Below, one piece after another: positions 10,919 to 21,473 of a DNA stretch of 64,000 nt; position 1 is the first letter of the stretch; the number at the start of each line of letters is the position of its first letter. A program made the translations under genes and the position numbers. The stretch is from NCBI GenBank assembly GCA_964036045.1, contig OZ038384.1:21629000-21692999 (forward strand). The letters run 5' to 3'. This stretch comes from Eutreptiella sp. 'Long Island Sound 2002'. Taxonomy: Eukaryota > Euglenozoa > Euglenophyceae > Eutreptiales > Eutreptiaceae. The notes under the pieces are model-generated. The model had not been told where the DNA came from. It did not search any database and was given only the letters and a program-made list of their open reading frames with translations.

Positions 10919-12945
10919 TTAGGTAGTCGGGCCACGACGTGGTATACCTCCGGACAAAACTCCTGGGAGGCTCCCACGAGTCTCGCAAAGCGGCAAATCC
11001 TTTCCAACGGACCTTGTATAGCCTCCCCCCAGCGTGGTGGGGTCCGGCTTGTGAGTTAGGACTCGCTCAGCGGTATAGTTTTCCTCCTCACCATCATCGC
11101 CGGAGTCCAGGTCTCCCGCCGTGAACTCCAATGTCACCTCTCCCCCGCTGGGATCTGGCGCCCCTGGTAGGAGTAGGGTATGGTCACGATCCAGGATCTT
11201 GTTGTCCCCCACCTGGACGGCATACACATCTTGTCCGATCTTGCGCACGATGACCCCTGGGATATACCAGGAGTGCTGGCGATGCCGGGTTAGCACGTCC
11301 TTGTGATGGCGCTCCACCCAAACGGTGTGCTTAAGGGAGTACTTGTGGATCTTGCCTTCCTTGGAGTACTTGACCCTCGTCTCATGCTCATCATGCAAAG
11401 ACCTGCAAAGCTTGGCCGCAGTGGCATCCGCTTCGCTAATCATGGCATCACGAGCAACCTTGCATTGGTTCATGCACGGGAGAGTTGGGAAAGCTCCGTC
11501 CTGTAGGAAAAAAAAGCAGTGCGGGGACAATCCCGTAGGTCCCGGTAAGTCACGGAAGGCTTGGAAAACCATCCAAAGAGAGCGAAACCAATTCCTCTTC
11601 GGCTCCTCGATGTGCAATTGGCCCAAATTCTCCAACATTTGCCTCCCGGCGACCTCTGTTTGACCGGCTGTGATACGCCACGGTCTTTGCATGCCGAATC
11701 CGCATATGCTTGCACATGCTTTTGAAACATGAGCCCACGAATTGACTCCCCTGGTCGCTGCATATGACTGCTGGGACGTCAAAGATTGTCAGCCAATGCC
11801 TGACCATGGCTCGGGCGACGGTCTTGGCTTCGAGGCCGGTTCCATGCTTGTCTTTTGTGTTCTTCTTCTTGGACTTCTTACCCGCAACCGCCACAATATA
11901 CCCGCTATGTCGGTCCACGGCAGAAAACTACAATCATGCTTTTCCATCTCAACCGTGACCTCGGGCATGGCAAACACGTCCATGGCAATGGAGCGCATCG
12001 GTGCCTCGGGTATCGCTGTATAAACCAGGGTTCCCCGCTGTAGAGTTGTTGGAGCTTTTTGTGGCCCTACATACGGCACAATTGTTGCAATAACGTTTGA
12101 AGGTTTCGTAGTATCCCTGAGCGAACTGAAACCACCACTCAAGATCCCGTTGCATCTTGTCTCGGCCTGGATGCATAAGTTGAACGTTGTGCCAGTGGTC
12201 ATTGAGTGCCTCGACCCGGTTTTCCAGAAACAATAGCTTGTCATTGAGGAGGAGGTTGTGCCCGTCCTCCGTTACGCCTTCGGGCCACTCATCATCCAAA
12301 GGGGCACTCACGGTGTTCCAAACCTTGTTCCAATGCTCCGAGGCGGCATAGTCCCCCGAACAATCCTCCATGAGCACCGACTCCCGATACCCAATGGGTG
12401 CCATGAGAAATCCCCCCCAATTTCCTCTTCCATCGAGACCTGAACTAGGGCATCCCGTTGTTGGCTCAACTCCGCCTTGGCTGCCATGACCACAAAGAAC
12501 TTGATGTCACCCTCTTCCATGGCGGTTTCCAGCTCAATGATCCGTTTGGCATCCTCCGTTTCCTCAGCGTCTCCATGGCTAGATATGTCCATCCAAGGCT
12601 TGCCAGCGGGACAGGTCCAACGACTGAGGCACTGGGCCACAGTGTTGTCCTTCCCGGGGAAATAGACGACGCTGAAGTCGAACTTCGCAAACGTCTCGCG
12701 CCATTGGGCACGCCTTGCCGCTGGACCAGAGGGGGTATCCACATGCTTCTGGTGCCAGCTCTGAAGCGATTGATGATCGGTGCATACCGTTACGGGTTTG
12801 AAGTCCGATGTGGGCCAACCATTTCCGGCGCAAGTACTTCTAATGCGCTTCGATGAGCTTGTGGTCCGTCTTGTTCTCGGTGCCCGACCCAATAATGATA
12901 TTATCAACAAATGGGTTTGGCAAAATGTCCAACGGGTCGCAGGAG
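10919..12945 (-). pseudogene. Element G pol, 3' part (copy 2): RT tail, RNase H tail, integrase
   Basis: Duplicate of the 6674-8731 fragment with the same domain order on the minus strand: RT tail (VD(D/N)IIIGSGT), the same thumb/RNase H deletion, late RNase H, HHCC zinc module and DDE core with ICSDQGSQF. It has its own damage: an 8-base loss near 11655 shifts the frame just before the catalytic Glu of integrase. Extra frame changes lie near 12415 and 11940. The DNA continues directly from the pol 5' part at 45773-47472 once X is removed. Confidence 0.88.
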
Positions 12946-12950
12946 ATCCT
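12946..12950. repeat. X target-site duplication (right half of split G)
   Basis: ATCCT next to the LTR tip at 12951. The partner copy is at 45768-45772. After collapsing the pair, the minus strand reads ATGGAGGAT then CTCCTG, which restores the RT context seen in element A (MMEDLL). Confidence 0.85.
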
Positions 12951-13731
12951 TGTAATAAGCTAGTCCCAAAGGGGGGCAGAGCAACTAGCTCATTATCTAA
13001 ACTCCCGGCTAGGGAGGAGTCTTCTAAGAGTCCTGCCCAATCCTGGGCGTAGCCCAGGGGCTCTTGACTAAGCTACACTATCAAAAACCGTAAAATTTAA
13101 AATAAATTCCCAAATCCCTTAAAATACTAAAGCAATACCCAAATCCCTACACACACACAGTGCAAGTGCAAAAGACCATGATGGCCATGTTGCCGCTGGC
13201 TGCCGGACTTTGCCACCGGCCTTGGTTCCTTGCTTGGCTTAGCAATTGCCAAGCGGCCATGGTGGGGGGGTGGCTCACCAAACCCTCATGTCTAAGAGAC
13301 AATGAAGATGTGAACACATGCATTTGCACTATTACACTTAACACTGCACAAACATGCATAACACATACACAGCTAACATTAACAATCACAAAATATTATC
13401 TAAACGGAAAACTGTCACCCCGGAACGTCCTGTTAACGCCGTAACATCGGCACATGTCTAAAACCGACAAATCTACATTAAATTCCTACAGAATTAAACG
13501 GAATCGATTTACAGACTAACACAGAACAAGCGGCAACAGAGAAATCCAGCAGATCGCCATTTGAGACGCGCGCACACCAACAGGAAATACACTGAAAATA
13601 CAACTCTAAATCTAAGCACGCAAATAATGAAAGTTTATGTACCTATGTAAAGCTAAAACAATTACGCAAGCATCTGGAACATTGCTGAAGCCTGAACTGC
13701 AATCTGGGCTAAATTGAACATCCTTATTACA
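12951..13731 (-). repeat. Element X 3' LTR
   Basis: 781 bp, TG...CA on the minus strand (TGTAATAAGG ... CTTATTACA). It is identical in length to the 5' LTR at 44987-45767, with a modest number of substitutions, so the insertion is not very recent. Confidence 0.88.
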
Positions 13732-13742
13732 CTCCCCCCACA
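13732..13742 (-). other. X polypurine tract
   Basis: Minus-strand TGTGGGGGGAG sits directly before the LTR. It closely matches the tract ending GGGGGAG before the LTR of element F. Confidence 0.75.
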
Positions 13743-16411
13743 GAATATGAGTTGAGGTGTAAAGGAATGAGGTGAAACACACCAACGAGTGTTCGATAAG
13801 GTTCGAAACAATAAGGTAAGGGCAAATTAGGACAGATTGAGGTCAGTAATCTCAGCACTGAAGTGGTCTCCCACCTCAATACCTGAGACAGCAAATGAGG
13901 CGTAACAAGAAATGAGTACCTCAAGAGTACTTCTCGCAGGTGCTGCTGCAGATGTCACACTGTCATCACTATGATATACCGAAAAAAAGTAGACACTCCA
14001 AAGGTGTATCTAAACTGGACCAGCACTTCTCCTGGGAAGGTGAAAAATTGACCTGAGGTGCACCAATGTCATGGAACATAATGTCAGTGCAATCAGGGGA
14101 TACACACCATAACACAGATACTCAGCAGAACTCCAGTTGCAGAGCCATACAGACCTGAGACCTGATCCTGAGACTCAACACAAAAACCTTGCATGAGGTC
14201 CATAGACACTCTGAGATGGTTCTCTCGGGTCAAACTGCCGGTATATCCACACGTAGTTCCAATAAAAAGAGGGGGAAGAAGACTGATGTGCCCTGGCAAA
14301 CTACAATACCACTACAAGGCCAGACATATCTGGGACGTGGGATATCCCTCAACAGCATGTGGTCCCACAGCGTGGAATCTAAGGGAAGGGAAAAGGATCC
14401 CACATGCTGGTTGTGCCACACCATGCATGAGCACCTTCACTCAGGGATTCAAAACAATCAGGAAGACCACATAGACTAGGGGGGGTGGTACCCTGTAGAA
14501 GTCCTACAGTCATTCCCACTGCCACACAATACATACTGTATACTGTACAAGTTAGTTTAGATGTGGGGAAATGAATACAGCAACTGACAGCATCCATGGC
14601 TGACATGTACAACAAATCAGGGGATAGAATGCAATGCATACAAACAATGCATACAAATATCTCCCACTCTCATACGTTACGACTAGTATGAGGAGAAGTG
14701 GAGAAGAAGAGAAGAAAATCTGCATCTCTGACCTCCTGACAGCCTAGAGCCAGTTGGGGGGTGTTATAAGTATGTATATGCCAAAGGTGTGTCAGTAAAA
14801 TGGCTGCAGACAATGCGTGAACATGCAGTGCACATATGGAAAGAGGCATGAGAACTGTCATGGTACACCAGCTGTACCAACTCGAAAAATACCTCAAAAA
14901 GTGTCTTGTCTCACACAAAAATGACTGAAAAACACAACAATACAACTCAGGGGAGTCCTCCAAACTGAAGTCGAAGGCTTGACGTCCGTGCTGAAGATAA
15001 GTGTAGACGGACGGTACTGTTTGGGGGTCATAGGGAAGTTTTGGCTGTCCAGGGAACAAATGCAGGGGGGGGGTTCCACAGAAGATCAATAACTACAAAG
15101 ATAATTCCTTGATTGTAATAATGTCACTCAACATGCACAGTTCCTCAGCCAATCCAGACTCAGTCCCCTCAGCTGACTCGCACGCCAAGACGATGGCGGA
15201 CAGAATTCTCTACCAAAAGCTCAGTAGGGGGGTAGTCCCAGGAAGTGCCAGACCCAAGGGCGGGCCAACCACGGCGTGGCCGTGGCTCAGGGGCAACAGT
15301 GCTTGTAACCCTGGCAGGTCAGTCTCCACCTCCCGAGCCTTACATACTGCGCACGACGGCGCCAGCAGTCATTCATATGCCCCTCTTACACTCTAGGCTC
15401 GAAGGCCGACTGGAGGCAGGGATGTCCCTGGATGTCTAAAACTTTTCTGCCCCCTTCTGTCTTGTGCGCGGACACCGTCACCCAGAATGCATGCCTGGTG
15501 CTGATTTTTTGAGCTGTCCCGGCCTCAACTCTTCAAGCCACCATCGGCGATAACCTGTCGACTGGGGCACTCAGCCTGAGCCGCCAAAAGACCAGCAAAG
15601 CCCTAAAGAAAATGATATGAACCACAAAACTTCAGGCAAAAGTCAGGGAGGGGTTCCACGTTCACGGGGCGCTCCGACAACCGGTACAGCTCAATCGGTG
15701 GGGGTTGGGGGGGGAGATACCATACTCTGGGGTTGGGGTACGAGATACTTACCATACCAATTCCCGTCCAGAAGTCTGGCACCAGGATACGGCCTAAAAT
15801 CAAACCTCAAAGGCTGGACAGCTCACGTACCCTGACGAAGGCCAAAAAGACATCCCATCCCAGCTTGATCCCAATAGATCTAAGCGGCCGAAGCGGTTAG
15901 CCGGACAGCTCTCATGAGAAACCCGGCCGAAGCAGGACACCGAACATCTCACACAGGTAAAAAACAGTGACAAAACTGCCACAGGAGCAGAAGTCAGCAC
16001 CGCATTGAACGGCCGAACCAACCGTTTCGAAATGACGTGAAGATAACCCGATAGGGGGAGAAGAAGAGTAGTTTGGGTGGTGTTTTGCGATGGGGAGAGG
16101 GCCCTGCCAGGTAATGAGAATCATCCGAAGGGGCTACCACCCTCCACGGGCTTTCCCTTATTTTCGCCACCATCCCCAATCTACCCTTGGTGCTGAACTC
16201 AGCACGCGCATATCACTGCCCAAACTGAGTCCCGAATGAATCCAGAGAACAGTGATACTGACGGACACTCCCCTCACACGCTTGCCGACACCCGTTCCAA
16301 AAACTTGGAACTCTGCGGGGGTGGGGGAAATGGCGCATTACGGGCTGTGGTTGCCTATCATGGGGTGGGGTCGCCGTGCCTTCAGTCCTAGCCAAGGACT
16401 GCCATACATAA
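13743..16411 (-). other. Element X internal region, 3' side, noncoding
   Basis: About 2.7 kb between X's polypurine tract and the left LTR of element C. Open frames are short and carry no recognisable domain. I see no RNA gene, and the GC content is mixed. The region after 14156 is single-copy in the window. Confidence 0.5.
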
Positions 16412-17192
16412 GTTTTATAGTGATTTCAACACTGTGTTTGTGCCTCTCCTGCTGCTTGCTGCTGGTGTAGGGTTTCCTGCTGCTTGTTTCTGATGAGTAA
16501 AATGTTTTTTTTGCTGAAATACAACAAATGCAGGATAGCCCAAGCCAGAGATAAGCAAGTAGAAGAGAATCAGGATCAAAGCATGAAGGGCTGCAGTGTA
16601 AACAGTGAAAGATGGAAGAATATTCACAGAAACTGCAACTCAGGGCAAATCGGATTGCATAATCAAAAAGATAGCTGAAATGTTTTCGAAAAAGAGTTGG
16701 AAAAATGCCCCATGGTCACTCAATCTCCATAGTGCCATCTCAGGAGATGTGCACTCTTTGTTTTTGGTCCCATATGTGCTGAGGTGGCAGGGCATGTGGC
16801 GATGAGGTCACTGCCATGTCACATGGGATCTTCCTACTCAGCTAGGCTGACCGGGAATTGAACCCAGGACCTCTCAAAAAGAGGTGCCCAGCCCCCTAGG
16901 GTGCATACCACTAGGACAGCTAAGAATTCATGAGAAAACATAGATAAATTCATAGGCTCTGCCCTCGATATGTCAGTTCTCAGTCGACTCAGGAAAAGAT
17001 GAATAGCCTCACAATGATAGGGGATTAAGAGGTCCACTCCATATCCTGATTTAGTGTTTGGTTCCATAGGTCAAAATGTGTTATCACCACTTTCGGTTGG
17101 GCCAATACTAAGATAGAAATCCCTGTGTGCTTGGAGCATCTCTAATACAACTAGAGTATACCCTAAAGCATTGGAAAAGCACTTTTTCTTAC
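16412..17192 (-). repeat. Element C 3' LTR
   Basis: Direct repeat of 40099-40879 with equal length. On the minus strand it begins (G)TAAGAAAAAGTGC after a polypurine tract and ends CACTATAAAAC. It lacks the usual TG/CA tips. It contains a tRNA-like segment (16843-16922), also present in the other LTR. Confidence 0.75.
16843..16922 (-). repeat. tRNA-like sequence inside C's 3' LTR
   Basis: The minus strand shows an A-box-like CCTAGTGGTATGC and a B box GGGTTCAATTCC. The T-arm is well formed (CTGGG, seven-base loop TTCAATT, CCCGG). An ACCTC/GAGGT stem closes a seven-base loop TTTTTGA, which would put TTT in the anticodon place. The D region is enlarged and the variable loop is too short, so it is a tRNA-derived (SINE-type) sequence rather than a working tRNA. 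Confidence 0.6.
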
Positions 17193-17201
17193 CCCCACTT
17201 T
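17193..17201 (-). other. Element C polypurine tract
   Basis: Minus-strand AAAGTGGGG(G) directly precedes the LTR start TAAGAAAAAG, the expected plus-strand primer position. Confidence 0.6.
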
Positions 17202-19377
17202 GTGCTGTGGTGGCCACCACTGTCGCACTTTCAGGAAAAAGCGTTTTTTTTCTTGGCCTTTCCTTGGTTTCCACATCTACCTTAAAATACCTATACTTTC
17301 CCTCACACAGAAACATGGACGCTCACCATGGCTGGCGCCTTTTTGCTGCTGTGTTCGTGACATTTCCTACAGAAGGCTCAGCGCTCATGGCGCTGCCGGG
17401 GTTCCTGTGGCTTGGTTGGGTCAGTTTGGGAGCATGCCAAAAACATATGCATGTGCATCCCTCCCTCCAAGACGCAGCGCGACACTAACCCTACGCCAGA
17501 CTCTGTATGGACATCCGCTCGGGTTGTTAAAACCTGCTGGCGACCTGCAGTCCTGATCTTAGGGCGAAGGGACTCGTCAAGAAATTATATTGCCCCTTGG
17601 TGGGGTCTGGGGTTCTGCTCAGTCTCCTGGCTGCTGCTTTTCGGCCCTGAAAGCGGCCTACTCAGCGACGCTTTCGCGAGGATATCTGCAGAGGCAGGAA
17701 TGGGAGAATTATGGACGAATCCACGCAAGCGCGAAGCGACAACACCTAAATCCGTCAAATGACGGCCTACAATTTTTCTCAGACAACACACCTGAGCAGA
17801 ATCCAATTGTGCATCAGAAGCACATTTTTATATAAAAATTTTAATCATCTCTCGATTTTTCAATCAAGAAATTCGTACGCATAAAAAGGCGGCGCGCAGG
17901 AACGGCTCCTAGCGAAGCGCCGGAAAATACAGAAATAATGAGATTATAAACGTCTGTCTCACGTAGACTGGAAAATGACGAGACACACATTAATAGATAA
18001 AAGTACAGATTCCACCCACACTGACAGTAGGAATCAAAAATCCAAGAATTCCAAAATCAACGAAAAGACTTCAATGAATCAGGTTTAAACCCCAGGTGTG
18101 CTCGTCTCGTATGCAGCATGCACATTGCTTGTCTCGTGTCTCCGTGAACGAGTCTTGTAGCAGCGCTGACAAACGATAGAGGGCTAGATTAGAAAGATTG
18201 CAGATGATTAGAGGTCAGATCAGGGTAATTAGACATACACACAAGTGCATAGCGACGTTTTTCGCTTGCGCCTCGTTTCACGTTCCTACTTGCTCTCTCT
18301 CTCCAGCGGTAGGTAAGGTAGGTAAGCCCAGGCGGGGCCAGCCCCGGGTGGAGTTCGTGATCGTGGGTTAGATTTGTAGGAAAAACAGTGATTGGAACAG
18401 GTTGTTTGCAAACTCGTGCATGTTCGTGCATTCACACGTGCATTAAAGGGTAGGCCACGCGAAATGCGCACGGTAAACCTTGTTTAGGTTACCCAGGGGC
18501 TCCTCGGTACGTTCTTTGAGAGAATCTGAGGAGTCTCCTAACGCTTGCTTGCTTGACAGGGTGTGTTTGAGGACAGTGTATTATAAGTCACACTGAGAAG
18601 CGTATAATACGTGGAGTCTGGCTTGGTTCCTCAGCCGCAAACACCCCTTCATTGGCCTTTGCTTTACAGGTGGGCAGGTAGGGTGGTTGGTGCAGCAGCA
18701 TACCATTTCTTTCTTGCCCTGCTAAACAAGGGCGCTGATCACACAAACAGTTGACTGCACCTCCGCCAGGAGTGGCAAAGGCAGTTCGACTCCATCACCA
18801 TCCACGCTGTGCACGCATCGAGAGCACCTCTTCCCTCCAAGCCCTCGCAGGGGAAACGCGTTGTGGCGTCCCCTGTTAGGCCACAATTGCTTAGCAGCGC
18901 CGTGTTCTCTTGTCTTCTTCACAGAAGGGTCATCAGGACTCACGACTTGACCTCCAACAACAACCAGTAGAGCGTGAGTGTAGGAGTGATAATCCTGAGT
19001 GGGGGCTTGAGCCAGTTGCAGAAGTGCTCGCCCACCAGGATGGGGCCACTGTAGGTAGGGTGTGTAGTGTAGTGGTGTCTCCTGTCCCGCGTGCTTTTCC
19101 TCGTGGGCAGGGGAGTGCGTTAGCTTTTGGCCTTTAGCAAAAATGGGCGTTTTGTATGCCCTTAGCACACTTGGCCACCCCTCCCCTCTAGTAGGTAGGG
19201 CTTTTGCCGTCTTCCCCCAAGGATCGGCGCCAGCACAGAAATTGGGCGCCATAGGAGTGGTACCAGTACCTGACTAGGACCTTCGGTCCGACATCAGCGA
19301 AGCCCGGTCTCCGGGAGCCACGCCCAGGAGAGAAGTGAGACACACACAGACATACGTAGCACACTTAGGGGTAAGGT
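17202..19377 (-). other. Element C 3' untranslated region, about 2.2 kb
   Basis: Lies between the chromodomain frame and the polypurine tract. The largest open frame (18722-19252, minus, 176 codons) is Pro/His/Gly-rich with no family I recognise. A minus-strand TGGCGCCCAA near 19250 recalls a lysine-type primer site but is not beside an LTR. No RNA gene is evident. Confidence 0.4.
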
Positions 19378-19860
19378 TCAGTCCCTAGCTTTAGTCTTGG
19401 AGGCAAGAGTCTCAGCGAGCCTCAGCAACTCACCAAGGTTGTTCTCGGACAAGTAGTCAACCAGAACTGAGTTTAGGTGTCCCTCAGGTAGAACAAACGC
19501 AGAGAAGGGCTCCCAGGTGGCCTCTTCGACTCCGAACCCTTCCCAGAGGGTGAGGAAGCGCCAACCCTGGCGATAGTGGTGGCGTAGGACAGACTTCACC
19601 AGGTAGAAGCCCTCCTTAACCATATCCTCGGCGTTCATGTCGGGGAGTTTCCCTTCAACTTCCATAGGGCTGGCAGCCCCTTGTAGGTCTAGGGCGGCGA
19701 TTTCCTCGTCGTTCAGCTCCCACTCCTCCCCACAGAGTTCTTCAGGATCATAGTAGCGCTTCAGGTGTTGAGCAGCGCACACCAGGGTCCCCCCTAAACG
19801 AGGAGAACACCGCGGGGTGATACGGTGTCCATCCACTGATAGAATCTTGTACGGCCCGAA
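19378..19860 (-). pseudogene. Element C integrase tail and chromodomain
   Basis: C-terminal end of C's pol. An acidic linker (ELNDEEIAALDL) leads to a chromodomain: YLVKSVLRHHYRQGWRFL, then LWEGFGVEEATWEPFSAFV, with the W-x-G-F and WEP signatures typical of chromoviruses. In known Ty3 elements this domain guides integration to marked chromatin. It is in the same frame as the upstream integrase, with one UAA between them (19861-19863, after DDP), so it is part of the same polyprotein now cut by a stop. Confidence 0.8.
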
Positions 19861-20928
19861 TTATGGGTCATCGCTGGTAGAGCGTGACCAGGCGGGTAGT
19901 CGACTGTGGTGCACTAGCACCCAGTCCCCCTCTTGGTGGGTGGCCGGTATTCGGTGCTTGTTCTTCTTGTGCCACTGACGCTCTCTCACTCTCTGGAGCA
20001 TAGCCTTTGCCTTGTCCACCTTCGCCCGTTGTTCTTGGACCCATTCACCCACAGAACAATGGGTGTCCTCTGGATAGGGGGCATGTAGGAACCATGCCGG
20101 GCGCCCTAGGAATAGCTCATGGGGCGAGTAGCCAGTAAGTGAACTCTCTTGGGAGTTCATCATCAAGGATATGACGGGGAGTAGTCTCACCCAGTCTCTG
20201 GTGCGTTCAGTTTTGCACCATATCTTTACAATCTCCTTGAGGACACGGATCTGTCGCTCACATAGGGGGTTGCTCGTGTGCGAGTAGGGGATCCCCGTAG
20301 ACACCTGGACATTGAGGGATCTCAGGACCCTCCTGTACCAACTGGTATCTGAGCGTACTCGTACGTCCTCATCGGAGTTGATCTCCTTGGGCGCCCCATA
20401 GACACAAAACCACTCCTCCAGGAGTATCTTGATAGTCTCCTCCCCAGTAATGTGCTTGGTACATGGGAACACCCTGGTAAACCTGGTCAACCCACAAGTT
20501 ACCACGGGGGCGAAGTCATAGCCCCCGAACTTCGGCATCTCCGTGTAGTCCACGTATAGAACACTGTTAGCACAGTGAGGGATGGGCAGGGTCGAGTAGA
20601 GACCTCTGTCCCTGATATCCCCTGGTTTGCAGGACCTGCACGGGCACTTGTCCACGATAGGCTCGAGGGTTTTCCGCAGTTGGTCGTCAGTCCACGTAGT
20701 GTGGAACCACCGCTTGAACAGCCTCAGGGTACGGTCAGCACCCGCATGACCGCTGGACTCATGGGTCCACTGCAGCAGCGCTGGGACTCTGTCACTAGGC
20801 AGCACGAGACGGTCCTCGTGCCAGAGGTAGCTCTTGTCCCTCTTCCACTGATCTTGGTTGACCAGGAGGGGTTCAAGGCGTTTCTCCAGGCGCTTGTAGA
20901 TATCCCCAGACTCCTTCAGGTATTCCGA
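19861..20928 (-). pseudogene. Element C integrase (zinc module and DDE core)
   Basis: Zinc-binding N-terminal part (HESSGHAGADRTLRLF ... CPCRSCKPG) followed by the catalytic core: first Asp in YVDYTEMPKF, second Asp in INSDEDVRV, Glu in NPLCERQIRVLKE. The distal part leads to SH3-like sequence (KKNKHRIPATHQEGDWVLVHH). Role: strand transfer of the cDNA into the host chromosome. An in-frame UAA at 20931-20929 separates it from RNase H. The 41 codons between that stop and the first start-like codon are open, so the split is by mutation. Confidence 0.85.
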
Positions 20929-21468
20929 TTATTGGAGTCCATCCAGGGGGCGTATCATTGTCATGTTGAGGTCCAAGTGGACGTCCATACGGCTTAACGC
21001 CTCCTTAGCCAGCGCTTCAGACCGGACACCAATCAGGGCGTCGAAGTTGTTGCGGCTGATGTAGTCTGCACACTCGTTCTTCACTCCCTGGATATGGTGT
21101 ACCGCCAGCCGTAGTTGACTGAGGTAGGTCCACCAGCGCCGTAGCTTGGCCTTCTCAGGTGGGGGGCCCTTCTGGAAACTGCGGACTGGTTCTTGGTCGC
21201 ACAGCCAGACCACAGGGTTACCCCCCAACAGTCCTGCTTGTGAGGATAGCACTAGCATACCCGCGAGCAATTCCTGCTCATAAGTGGGGTAGTTCCCCCT
21301 GGCCTCGTTCCGTTTCCAGTTCCAGTGGCCCAGAGGTACTAGGACCCACTTGTCGTCAGGGTAGCTGTGCTTGAGGGTTCCATCTCGGTTGAGACCTTCC
21401 GTCCCCCATTGGGAAATGGCCGAGTCCAACTCCTCTTTCTCTAGTGCTTGCTATTGGAACAACGTTCC
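20929..21468 (-). pseudogene. Element C RNase H, distal part
   Basis: Continuation of RNase H after the element A insertion. Features are YPTYEQELLAGMLVL (catalytic Glu region), VVWLCDQEPV (Asp), HHIQGVKNECADYISR (final Asp). The first bases after the insertion carry an in-frame UAG in LFQ*QALEKEE, apparently a former Gln codon. The proximal part is at 34669-36699. Confidence 0.8.
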
Positions 21469-21473
21469 ACCAC
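21469..21473. repeat. Element A target-site duplication, left
   Basis: ACCAC, repeated at 34669-34673 directly after the right LTR. It joins the two halves of C's RNase H. Confidence 0.9.

Larger units (their letters stand above)
9941..14156. repeat. Tandem duplication, copy 2 (about 4.22 kb)
   Basis: Second copy of 5717-9937. Differences include an 8-base loss in the integrase core near 11655 and a substitution at the LTR tip (TGTAATAAG here, TGCAATAAG in copy 1). The tip in this copy agrees with the distant X 5' LTR at 44987, so copy 2 keeps the ancestral base and is still joined to X internal sequence on its right. Confidence 0.9.

Noticed and set aside
16412-17192. Reading the 781-bp C repeat as a simple SINE-containing duplication rather than an LTR
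   Set aside because: A polypurine tract and a primer-binding site flank the two copies at the expected inner edges and gag/pol lies between them. The missing target duplication keeps some doubt.
18722-19252. 176-codon minus-strand frame downstream of C's chromodomain
   Set aside because: No family recognised, Pro/His/Gly-rich, in a long untranslated region.
19240-19262. Lysine-type primer-binding site (TGGCGCCCAA, minus)
   Set aside because: It is not next to any LTR and lies in C's 3' region. Probably chance.
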